A stretch of 5,871 nt of DNA from a bacterium (GTDB lineage Bacteria > Bacillota > Negativicutes > Acidaminococcales > Acidaminococcaceae): positions 1 to 5,871 of the forward strand of contig SFRS01000087.1 in NCBI GenBank assembly GCA_004562175.1. The letters run 5' to 3'. Shown piece by piece: positions 1 to 5,291 of this stretch. The translations under genes were made by a program, and so were the position numbers. The notes under the pieces were generated by a model. It was given only the letters and a program-made list of their open reading frames with translations. It did not search any database and had not been told where the DNA came from. How positions within the stretch are numbered: position 1 is the stretch's first letter; each line of letters opens with the position of its first letter.

Positions 1-513
1 TTAAAGTATGTTTGTCCCGATTACAGAGTAAAAAGTATTTTTGACATTTCCCCGAAATGGTTAAAGCGTAATGGCTACATGAAGATTGTTGTTGATATCG
101 ACAACACCCTGCTGCCCCGCGATAAGAATCTTGTTGGTCCCCGTGCTATGACCTGGATTCGCCAAATGCATCAGCTGGGCATCAATGTGGCTTTGATTAG
201 CAATAACGGTGGCGACCGTATTAAGGCTATCACTCGCCAAACTAATTTGGGTACTATTATGCGTGCAGCAAAGCCCATGCCCATGGCTTATAAGCAAATC
301 ACTAAAGCTATGGGTGGGGGCAAAATCCTCTTCATTGGCGACCAGCTGATGACTGACGTTTTGGGTGCCAAGATTTCCGGTCATCCGGTAGTTTGGGTGC
401 AATCTCTGGGTGGCAAGGAGCATTTCATTACCCGTTGCACGCGCAAGCTGGAAAAATTCTTCGCCGGTCGCTTGGTGAAGAACAATATGATGCCTAAGGA
501 GCGCGTATTATGA
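1..513 (+). CDS. yqeG: YqeG-family HAD-superfamily IIIA phosphatase (5' partial)
   Basis: Predicted cytoplasmic HAD phosphatase; the physiological substrate of this family is not firmly established. The frame is open from base 1, and the residues before the first in-window ATG (base 79) read as a typical YqeG N-terminus, with VKSIFDISPKWLKRNGY leading into the first HAD motif. The true start therefore lies a few codons upstream of the window and ATG 79 is internal. HAD motifs seen in order: DIDNTL (nucleophile Asp codon 94-96, acid/base Asp codon 100-102), LISNN (motif II), the conserved Lys in AAKPMP (motif III), and GDQLMTD (motif IV, Mg-binding acids). The 170 visible codons match the family's usual length of about 165-180. 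The stop overlaps the next start as ATGA at 510-513, suggesting translational coupling. Family assignment is strong; the function is known only at the fold level. Confidence 0.9.
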   Translation, partial: LKYVCPDYRVKSIFDISPKWLKRNGYMKIVVDIDNTLLPRDKNLVGPRAMTWIRQMHQLGINVALISNNGGDRIKAITRQTNLGTIMRAAKPMPMAYKQITKAMGGGKILFIGDQLMTDVLGAKISGHPVVWVQSLGGKEHFITRCTRKLEKFFAGRLVKNNMMPKERVL

Positions 514-1286
514 AAATTGCCCTGCTGCAGCTAGCCATTTTGGAAAAGAATAAGGAAGCCAATGTGGCTCATGGACTGCAGTTAGTGCGCGAGTACGCAC
601 CGGGCCACGATGTCATCGTGTTGCCGGAGGTGTGGACTACGGGCTATAGTCTTGGTCATTTGGACACTGAGGCTGAAACGGAGGCTTCTCCTGTTTTGGC
701 GGAGCTGCAAAAAATTGCAGCAGAGTGCCAGTGCGCCATTGTGGCAGGTTCTATGCCCATGCGTCGGGAGGGGAAGGTCTATAATACCTCTGTGGCGATT
801 AGTAAGAGCGGTACCCTTGTGAATATGTATGACAAAGTGCATTTGTTTGGCCTTTTCAACGAAGAGCGCTTCTTTGCGCCGGGCAATAATTTTCAAGCCT
901 TTGATTTAGATGGTGTTTGCTGTGGCTCCACCATCTGTTATGACATGCGTTTTCCGGAGCTGTTCCGCCATTTGGCGCTTCAGGGAGCGCAAATTATCTT
1001 CTGTCCTGCCGAGTGGCCTACGGCCAGAGGCGATATTTGGCGTTTGCTAGCCCAAGCACGCGCTGCAGAAAACCACACCTTTGTGGTGGCTGTGAATTGT
1101 GCCGGAGTATTTAAGGGTGCGCCCTTTTTTGGCCATTCCATGGTCATTGCTCCCAGTGGCAGGATTGTGGCTGAGGCAGGTAGTGAGGAAGAAGTCATTT
1201 CCTGCGAGATTGATTTGGCAGAAATTGCCAAGGTGCGCAGTCGGCTCAATGCTTTGGCCGATGTGCGCAAGGAGTTGATTCACTAA
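510..1286 (+). CDS. Carbon-nitrogen (nitrilase-superfamily) hydrolase, MtnU/omega-amidase-like
   Basis: 258-residue cytoplasmic amidohydrolase of the nitrilase superfamily. The Glu-Lys-Cys triad is complete: E40 in LPEVWTTGY, K109 in YDKVHLF, and nucleophile C143 in TICYDMRFPE. The conserved PAEWP segment (about 166-170) and the C-terminal DVRKEL ending are also present. From memory, the layout follows Bacillus MtnU (YkrU) closely, including the LPE-WTTGY, AGS, ICYD-RFPE and D-RK-L landmarks. MtnU-type enzymes are thought to hydrolyse alpha-ketoglutaramate or alpha-ketosuccinamate (omega-amidase), for example after glutamine transamination in methionine salvage. No other methionine-salvage gene is visible here, so the substrate is inferred from family only. 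The start ATG overlaps the yqeG stop by four bases. The stop TAA overlaps a following ATG as TAATG (see the finding on the next gene's start). Length is normal for the family. Confidence 0.88.
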   Translation: MKIALLQLAILEKNKEANVAHGLQLVREYAPGHDVIVLPEVWTTGYSLGHLDTEAETEASPVLAELQKIAAECQCAIVAGSMPMRREGKVYNTSVAISKSGTLVNMYDKVHLFGLFNEERFFAPGNNFQAFDLDGVCCGSTICYDMRFPELFRHLALQGAQIIFCPAEWPTARGDIWRLLAQARAAENHTFVVAVNCAGVFKGAPFFGHSMVIAPSGRIVAEAGSEEEVISCEIDLAEIAKVRSRLNALADVRKELIH

Positions 1287-1320
1287 TGCATTATAATTGT
1301 ATGCCCAAGCAGGACTGAAT

Positions 1321-2307
1321 GTGGTGCTGGCTGCCGTGCCTCCCGATGCTCCCAAGGATGTGAAGCATATTTTAGGCTTCTATTATGGTAATGGCGAAAA
1401 CATTCTCATTCGTGAGAATGGGGGACGTTTGGAGCTTTTGTACCGCTTTGCTATGCAGGACAAGGCCTTTGGGGGCTCCAATATCTATCCCTTGGTGAAG
1501 GAGCATTTTGACTCCTATACCTTGAATGAGGCGGGCCCCATGACCAGCTCCGAGTCCAGCGTGCGTTTTGAGCGCGACCCGGATGGGTATGGTATTTCCT
1601 GTCGTGTGGGTGGGCACGTCTATAGTCGCGCCTTTGTGGGCAGAACCACGGGTGAGCGTGGTAAGGAGTTTCGCTTTGCGCCCCACTCCGCCGAAGAGTG
1701 GGCCAAGCTGCGGGCGGAGGCCGCAGCGGCTGTGATGCCGGCAGCGCTGGCCGCAGGCCAGCAGGTGGAGCTGGTGGAGGCTAGCACCATTGCCGGAGTA
1801 AAGCTTGATTCTGTTTATGGTCGCGCCGACAATTGCTTTGGCGCGCCGCTTTACTCCAGCGAGAAGCTATACGTGGGCCAGGAGGTGGCCGCAGCCCTGG
1901 ACAGGGTCCAGCGGCATTTGGCAGCCTTCGGCTATGGCTTAGTGCTGTGGGATGCCTATAGACCCTGGAGCGTCAGTAAGCTGGCTAATTTGGCTTTGCC
2001 TCCGGACAGCAAGGGGATGCTGGAGGACCCGGAGACAAAGGGCAGCGCTCACAATACCGGCAACGCCGTGGATGTGAGCCTGTACGATTTGGCGACGGGG
2101 GAGCAGGTGGAGATGATTTCCGGCTTCGATGAGCCTTCCTTCAGGCAGTTCGCCAGCTACGCTGGCGGCACCAGCAGGCAGCGCTATCTGCGTGATTTGC
2201 TGCGTGAGGCTATGGAGCTTTATGGCTTCAAGGGCATCGAGATGGAATGGTGGCATTTTGACTATAAGCCCTCTACAAAGTGGGCACATTTGAATAAAAG
2301 TTTTTGA
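1321..2307 (+). CDS. VanX-type D-alanyl-D-alanine dipeptidase (peptidase family M15D) with extra N-terminal domain
   Basis: Predicted zinc dipeptidase cleaving D-Ala-D-Ala or related wall dipeptides. Numbered from GTG 1321 (328 residues), the catalytic set is complete: R214 in DAYRPW, zinc ligands H244 and D251 in SAHNTGNAVD, general base E309 and zinc ligand H312 in EWWHFDY. The H-to-H spacing of 68 equals that of VanX (H116/H184). VanX itself is about 202 residues; here about 140 residues precede the peptidase domain. They resemble, from memory, the accessory beta domain that links a serine beta-lactamase-like hydrolase to a VanX domain in longer proteins, but no hydrolase is present. No signal peptide is seen, so it is probably cytoplasmic. 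Start: the frame opens at TTG 1297 without a Shine-Dalgarno; GTG 1321 has AGGA six bases upstream and is preferred, though not certain. GC is higher from about 1690 onward. No vanH/vanA neighbours, so resistance is not implied; wall-dipeptide turnover is more likely. Confidence 0.85.
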   Translation: MVLAAVPPDAPKDVKHILGFYYGNGENILIRENGGRLELLYRFAMQDKAFGGSNIYPLVKEHFDSYTLNEAGPMTSSESSVRFERDPDGYGISCRVGGHVYSRAFVGRTTGERGKEFRFAPHSAEEWAKLRAEAAAAVMPAALAAGQQVELVEASTIAGVKLDSVYGRADNCFGAPLYSSEKLYVGQEVAAALDRVQRHLAAFGYGLVLWDAYRPWSVSKLANLALPPDSKGMLEDPETKGSAHNTGNAVDVSLYDLATGEQVEMISGFDEPSFRQFASYAGGTSRQRYLRDLLREAMELYGFKGIEMEWWHFDYKPSTKWAHLNKSF

Positions 2308-2314
2308 TGAGGTG
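2308..2314 (+). promoter_or_regulatory. Ribosome binding site deciding the YheA/YlbF-family start
   Basis: TGAGGTG lies six bases before ATG 2321. The longer frame would begin at GTG 2312, which sits inside this site and has no Shine-Dalgarno of its own. The family N-terminus MNVYD also begins exactly at ATG 2321. Confidence 0.7.
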
Positions 2315-2320
2315 AAAATT

Positions 2321-2662
2321 ATGAACGTATACGATAACGCAAACGAACTGGCAAAGGCAATGCGCGAAAGCCATGAATTCAAAAAATTGAAGGAGGCAAC
2401 TGCAACCTTGAACAAGGATGCGGACGCCAAGAAAATGGTGGACGAATTTTTGGCCTTGAACCAACAAGCAGAAATTGAAAAATACCAAGGCAAGGAGCCC
2501 AGCAAGGAAACTACGGAAAAGATTCAAAAGCTGTATGGTATCCTGTCCTTGAATCAAGATGCTATGCAATATCTGAATTCCTTTATGCGCTTCCAGATGA
2601 TGCTGGCTGACGTAACCAACTCCATTCAAGATGTAGTTAAAGAAGCAATGGGTGAAAAATAA
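2321..2662 (+). CDS. YheA/YlbF (Com_YlbF, UPF0342-like) family protein
   Basis: 113-residue, soluble, almost wholly helical protein. The opening MNVYDNANELAKAMRES, the middle KDADAKKMVDEF and the C-terminal helix with FMRFQMMLADV match the Com_YlbF/UPF0342 pattern. Bacillus YlbF and YmcA form a complex with YaaT that binds iron-sulfur clusters and supports RNase Y activity, competence and sporulation. This protein has no cysteine at all, so it cannot ligate a cluster in that way and looks closer to YheA, whose role is poorly defined. It lies 13 bases after the dipeptidase stop and its own TAA overlaps the murB ATG (TAATG). Family is confident; the particular member and its function are not. 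Confidence 0.85.
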   Translation: MNVYDNANELAKAMRESHEFKKLKEATATLNKDADAKKMVDEFLALNQQAEIEKYQGKEPSKETTEKIQKLYGILSLNQDAMQYLNSFMRFQMMLADVTNSIQDVVKEAMGEK

Positions 2663-3564
2663 TGGACTTGCAGGCTATTTTTGCAGGCTGCACTACCAAG
2701 CCCCTGCTTGTGGCAGAGCCCATGGCCAAGCATACCTCCTTTCGTATTGGTGGTCCTGCCGATTTGCTGGCCCAGCCCGCCGACGAGGCGGAGCTAGCCG
2801 CTTTGTTGCAGGTGGCAAGTGAGCATGCTGTACCCGTGACCCTCATTGGTAACGGCTCCAATCTTTTGGTGCGCGACAAGGGTATTCGTGGCCTTGTGAT
2901 CAAGCTGGGCAATTTGTTCAGCGGCGTGGAGGTCTGTGGCAATACACTGACCTTTGGCTGCGGCGTGTCCTTGGCTATGGCTTCTAAAAAGGCTGCAAGC
3001 CTGTCCTTGAGTGGTTTGGAGTTCGCCGTGGGTATTCCCGGAACCATTGGCGGCGCAGTGTATATGAACGCCGGTGCCTATGATGGGGAAATGGCCAAGG
3101 TGGTCACCAAGGTGCGGGTGATGGATGAGCAGGGCAAGACCAGCGAGCTGGCAGCCAGCGAACTAGACTTTGCTTATCGCCACACAGCTCTGCAAAATAG
3201 TGGACGCATTGTCACCAGTGTGACTGTAAGCCTAGTCCCGGGCGATGCTGACGCTATTGCCGCTAAGATGGCCGATTTTAGCCAGCGGCGCATTAGTAAG
3301 CAGCCCTTGGAGCTGCCCAGTGCCGGCAGCATGTTCAAGCGTCCACCGGGATATTTTGCAGGTACGCTCATCGACCAAACGGGCCTCAAGGGTTATACCG
3401 TGGGCGGAGCGCAGGTTTCTACCAAACATGCAGGCTTTGTGGTGAATATTGGTGGCGCCACTGCCAGCGATGTGTTGCAGCTTATAAGCGATGTGCAAAG
3501 CAAGGTTTTTGCAGCTCACGGCGTGCACTTGGAGCCTGAGGTGCTGGTTTTAGGGGAAGAATAA
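2662..3564 (+). CDS. murB: UDP-N-acetylenolpyruvoylglucosamine reductase MurB
   Basis: Cytoplasmic FAD enzyme that reduces UDP-GlcNAc-enolpyruvate to UDP-MurNAc with NADPH, the second committed step of peptidoglycan precursor synthesis. 300 residues, normal for the shorter Gram-positive (type II) MurB. FAD-binding landmarks: TSFRIGGPAD (25-34), IGNGSNLLVRDKGIRG (62-77), and GIPGTIGGAVYMNAGAYDGE (124-143). Active-site residues: Y172-R173 in FAYRHT, proton donor S223 in PSAGSMFKRP, and E293 in LEPEVLVLG. It lacks the extra loop of the E. coli (type I) enzyme. The start ATG overlaps the preceding stop as TAATG, with GGGTG seven bases upstream as a modest ribosome site, so coupling to the upstream gene is likely. 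Confidence 0.97.
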   Translation: MDLQAIFAGCTTKPLLVAEPMAKHTSFRIGGPADLLAQPADEAELAALLQVASEHAVPVTLIGNGSNLLVRDKGIRGLVIKLGNLFSGVEVCGNTLTFGCGVSLAMASKKAASLSLSGLEFAVGIPGTIGGAVYMNAGAYDGEMAKVVTKVRVMDEQGKTSELAASELDFAYRHTALQNSGRIVTSVTVSLVPGDADAIAAKMADFSQRRISKQPLELPSAGSMFKRPPGYFAGTLIDQTGLKGYTVGGAQVSTKHAGFVVNIGGATASDVLQLISDVQSKVFAAHGVHLEPEVLVLGEE

Positions 3565-3569
3565 GCCGT

Positions 3570-3579
3570 AAGGGAGAAG
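3570..3579 (+). promoter_or_regulatory. Ribosome binding site supporting a GTG start
   Basis: The purine-rich AAGGGAGAAG stretch lies five bases before GTG 3585. A later in-frame ATG at 3618 (residue 12) has no comparable site, so GTG 3585 is preferred. Confidence 0.65.
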
Positions 3580-3584
3580 TTTAC

Positions 3585-3974
3585 GTGGATAACTTATTAA
3601 ACGATCAGGAAATACATATGCTGGGTCTGCAGGCCTTGATTCCTTGGCTGGAGAGCCATAACTTTGTGGTGGATTATGTACAGCCGGAAAAATGTGCTGT
3701 GCCCCATGTTTTTGCTAAAAGCGGAGAGCTGCTAACGGTGATCGTGGCTGCGACCGATATGTATCCTAAAAAAGGTGTTGTCACCGAGGCGGACAAGGCT
3801 GCAGCTTTGAAGGTTGCCAATCAGCTGCAAGGCTTTTGCGCAGTGGCTTCCATTGGCTTGGTGAATATTGATGGTGTTGAAGCAGATGACAAGGATTTGA
3901 TGGGCAGGGCTACAAGGGATGGTCATTACAAGGCTGATTTTAAAGGCTTGGAATACATCCAATTTGAGAACTGA
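3585..3974 (+). CDS. Uncharacterised 129-residue soluble protein
   Basis: I do not recognise this family. The protein is soluble, with no signal peptide or membrane segment. Predicted order: an N-terminal helix (about 10-25, HMLGLQALIPWLESH), a strand (27-33), a strand pair (about 41-56, HVFAKSGELLTVIVAATD), a helix starting EADKAAALKVANQL (68-81), a strand ending in SIGLVNIDG (89-97), then a charged tail. This alpha-beta order resembles the PD-(D/E)XK core as in YraN-type proteins, but the acidic/Lys active-site pattern is absent: the central strand reads VIVAAT. Any relationship is therefore speculative and nuclease activity unlikely. It lies 20 bases after murB and nine bases before the ferredoxin-nitroreductase start, so it is probably co-transcribed with both. 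It is surely coding: good ribosome site, normal codon use, tight spacing. Confidence 0.8.
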   Translation: MDNLLNDQEIHMLGLQALIPWLESHNFVVDYVQPEKCAVPHVFAKSGELLTVIVAATDMYPKKGVVTEADKAAALKVANQLQGFCAVASIGLVNIDGVEADDKDLMGRATRDGHYKADFKGLEYIQFEN

Positions 3975-3983
3975 GGTGTAACT

Positions 3984-4796
3984 ATGGATTTGCTAACCGT
4001 CGATACTAGTAAATGCTTGCGTTGCGGTATTTGTGTGGAGTGTTGCCCCTCCTGCATTTTAAGCTTGGGGGAAAACGGGCCTGAGTGCCATTTTGATCGT
4101 GGCTGCATGAGCTGTGGTCAATGCGTCGCAATTTGCCCCGTGGGCGCCTTGGATAACAAATACGCACCTTTGGCAGAGCAGCGTCCGGTGACCAAGCCTG
4201 TGCTGGACCCGGAAACAGCCTACGAGTTTTTGCGCATGCGTCGCAGTGTGCGTACCTTCAAGCCCCAAGCTCCTACGGAAGAGGAAATTACTCGCCTCCT
4301 TGATGTGGCACGTTATGCACCTACCGCGGGCAATTCCCAAGGCATGTATTACGTGGTTATCCGTGATGCGGAAAAAATCAAGGCTATTGCCGATGCTGTG
4401 GCTAATTGGATGGAAGACGAGGTGGCTGCCGGTACGGAAAACAAGCGCTATTTTATGACTGTGCTGCGCGCTTATCGCGAGCGTGGGCAGGATATTATTG
4501 CCCGCCATGCACCCTGCCTGATTTTTGCCTTGGCCCGCCGTTTGAATATCACCGGCGTTTCTAACGCAGAGCAAAGCTGGGCTTACGCCGAACTTTTTGC
4601 ACCTACCATTGGCCTTGGCACTACTATTGCCGGCTTTATCCAAAGCTGTGGTATTGCAGGATATAAGCCGCTGTTGGATTTGGTGGGCGTTCCTGCTAAG
4701 CAAAAAATTGTCGGCACTCTGATGGTTGGCTATCCAAAGTATAAATTCAAGCGGATGCCTGAGCGTCAGCACCTGAAGGTCGATTTCCAAGACTAA
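3984..4796 (+). CDS. Ferredoxin-nitroreductase fusion (two [4Fe-4S] clusters plus FMN nitroreductase domain)
   Basis: 270-residue cytoplasmic redox protein. Residues 1-57 are a bacterial two-cluster ferredoxin: C11-x2-C14-x2-C17-x3-C21P and C41-x2-C44-x2-C47-x3-C51P. Residues about 78-265 are an FMN nitroreductase domain, with RRSVRTFK (86-93) and APTAGNSQ (112-119) for FMN phosphate and ring binding, and GLGTTIAGF and GTLMVGYP further on. The fusion implies electrons pass from the clusters to FMN, possibly from a reduced ferredoxin or ferredoxin-dependent enzyme; the acceptor is unknown. Such fusions are common in anaerobes and are usually annotated nitroreductase family protein; nitro compounds need not be the physiological substrate. 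Start ATG 3984 has GAGGTG five bases upstream, overlapping the stop of the previous gene. It is the last gene before a terminator. Extra cysteines C20, C24 and C35 lie among the ferredoxin motifs. Confidence 0.92.
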   Translation: MDLLTVDTSKCLRCGICVECCPSCILSLGENGPECHFDRGCMSCGQCVAICPVGALDNKYAPLAEQRPVTKPVLDPETAYEFLRMRRSVRTFKPQAPTEEEITRLLDVARYAPTAGNSQGMYYVVIRDAEKIKAIADAVANWMEDEVAAGTENKRYFMTVLRAYRERGQDIIARHAPCLIFALARRLNITGVSNAEQSWAYAELFAPTIGLGTTIAGFIQSCGIAGYKPLLDLVGVPAKQKIVGTLMVGYPKYKFKRMPERQHLKVDFQD

Positions 4797-4821
4797 GTAC
4801 TAAACCTATAAGAAGAAAAAG

Positions 4822-4860
4822 AGCCGTTAAGTGAGCTGTGTAACTCACCTAACGGCTTTT
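4822..4860 (+). terminator. Intrinsic terminator closing the seven-gene block (possibly bidirectional)
   Basis: AGCCGTTAAGTGAG (4822-4835) pairs with CTCACCTAACGGCT (4844-4857) over 14 positions with one A-C mismatch and an eight-base loop, followed by TTTT overlapping the stem end. The T run is short on the + strand. The A-rich stretch at 4810-4820 would give a better U tract on the - strand, so the hairpin may also stop reading from the right. Confidence 0.8.
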
Positions 4861-4989
4861 GTAATGAAGATATGGGGGACAAGCTTGCCATGGTCATTAG
4901 GCTCTTGGCACTTTTGCTTGATAAATACGGTGGATCACCTTTTTTGGTCAAATTTTAGGTCAAAGATATTTTCCAATGTTACGATGTCA
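4861..4989. other. Intergenic spacer without a recognisable gene
   Basis: About 130 bases between the operon terminator and the tRNA terminator. The + frame running 4831-5019 begins inside a terminator stem and has no ribosome site. Small inverted pairs (CAAGC/GCTTG at 4880-4884 and 4916-4920, TGCCA/TGGCA at 4886-4890 and 4906-4910) are visible but have no evident role. GGTCAAATTTTAGGTCAAAG at 4946-4965 contains a short direct repeat. Confidence 0.5.
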
Positions 4990-5027
4990 AAAACACAAAA
5001 AAAGAACCGCCATCACTAGCGGTTCTT
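4990..5027 (-). terminator. Intrinsic terminator of the tRNA-Pro transcript
   Basis: Read on the - strand, AAGAACCGC (5027-5019), loop TAGTGATG, then GCGGTTCTT (5010-5002) form a perfect nine-base-pair stem, followed by a T run and GTGTTTTT (5001-4989). It begins 13 bases after the tRNA CCA end, so the tRNA appears to be the last unit on its transcript. Confidence 0.92.
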
Positions 5028-5039
5028 GAGCTTACAATT

Positions 5040-5116
5040 TGGTCGGGGCGGCGAGATTCGAACTCACGGCCTCTTGTACCCGAAACAAGCGCGCTACCAA
5101 GCTGCGCCACGCCCCG
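5040..5116 (-). tRNA. tRNA-Pro(CGG), CCA encoded
   Basis: Read on the - strand: acceptor CGGGGCG (5116-5110) pairs with CGCCCCG, discriminator A at 5043, then encoded CCA (5042-5040). The D arm is GCGC-AGCTTGGTA-GCGC. The anticodon arm CTTGT-TTCGGGT-ACAAG gives anticodon CGG, reading proline codon CCG. The T arm GTGAG-TTCGAAT-CTCGC contains one U-G pair. The 77-base gene including CCA is complete and shows no sign of decay. It has its own promoter (5155-5183) and terminator (4990-5027), so it can be transcribed alone. Confidence 0.96.
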
Positions 5117-5154
5117 ACAATTTCACTGACATTTGCACATCAGGAACGTATTAC

Positions 5155-5183
5155 ATTATAAAGCAAAAGTGGTCTTTTGTCAA
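5155..5183 (-). promoter_or_regulatory. Sigma-70/sigma-A promoter for tRNA-Pro
   Basis: On the - strand, TTGACA (5183-5178), a 17-base spacer and TATAAT (5160-5155): consensus at all twelve positions. Predicted start near 5148 gives a leader of about 32 bases before the tRNA 5' end, removed by RNase P. Confidence 0.92.
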
Positions 5184-5203
5184 CAACTTTTTGCCTCATT
5201 TCC

Positions 5204-5217
5204 GTAAACTACTTTAC
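5204..5217. repeat. Small palindrome upstream of the tRNA promoter
   Basis: GTAAA-CTAC-TTTAC is a perfect five-base inverted repeat with a four-base centre, 20 bases upstream of the tRNA -35 box. It could be a protein-binding site or chance in AT-rich DNA; I recognise no named operator. Confidence 0.35.
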
Positions 5218-5220
5218 ATT

Positions 5221-5291
5221 CTCCTAAGCTAAGGCTCGCACTTACCGGTATCAACAAGCACGACTGTAGGAGTTCACCAAGCTCAGCTTAG
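5221..5291 (-). other. Potentially structured intergenic element, function unknown
   Basis: On the - strand RNA, CTAAGCT (5291-5285) can pair with AGCTTAG (5230-5224), enclosing a hairpin UCGUGCUU (5263-5256) with AAGUGCGA (5243-5236), eight pairs including two G-U, and a 12-base loop. The same positions give A-C mismatches on the + strand, so the - strand is favoured. A competing pairing, CUCCUA (5272-5267) with UAGGAG (5226-5221), shares bases with the outer stem. The outer stem includes the stop codon of the upstream - strand gene. There is no U run, so it is not an ordinary terminator. I cannot match it to a known RNA family. Confidence 0.3.

Noticed and set aside
61..423. - strand open frame of 120 codons
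   Set aside because: It lies antisense to the yqeG-like gene, whose HAD motifs are in the + frame; it has no ribosome site and no recognisable protein features.
1297..2307. Vancomycin-resistance gene cluster
   Set aside because: The VanX-type enzyme has no vanH, vanA/B ligase or vanRS neighbour in the window, and related dipeptidases are widespread in susceptible bacteria.
2387..2394. GAAGGAGG inside the YheA/YlbF-family gene as an internal ribosome site
   Set aside because: It encodes the ordinary residues LKEA in frame and no credible start codon and open frame follow at the right distance.
1939..2505. - strand open frame of 188 codons
   Set aside because: It runs antisense across the dipeptidase catalytic region and the YheA/YlbF-family gene; no ribosome site or family pattern.
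4059..4790. - strand open frame of 243 codons
   Set aside because: Long, but wholly antisense to the ferredoxin-nitroreductase, whose cysteine and FMN motifs are unambiguous.
4929..4945. GGTG-GAT-CACC followed by six T as a third terminator
   Set aside because: The stem is only four base pairs with a three-base loop, too weak for an intrinsic terminator, and no gene needs it.
4831..5019. + strand open frame of 62 codons
   Set aside because: It starts inside one terminator stem and ends in another, with no ribosome site.
5026..5232. + strand open frame of 68 codons over the tRNA
   Set aside because: The [12 protein letters not shown] peptide is the well-known spurious translation of a tRNA gene read on the opposite strand.
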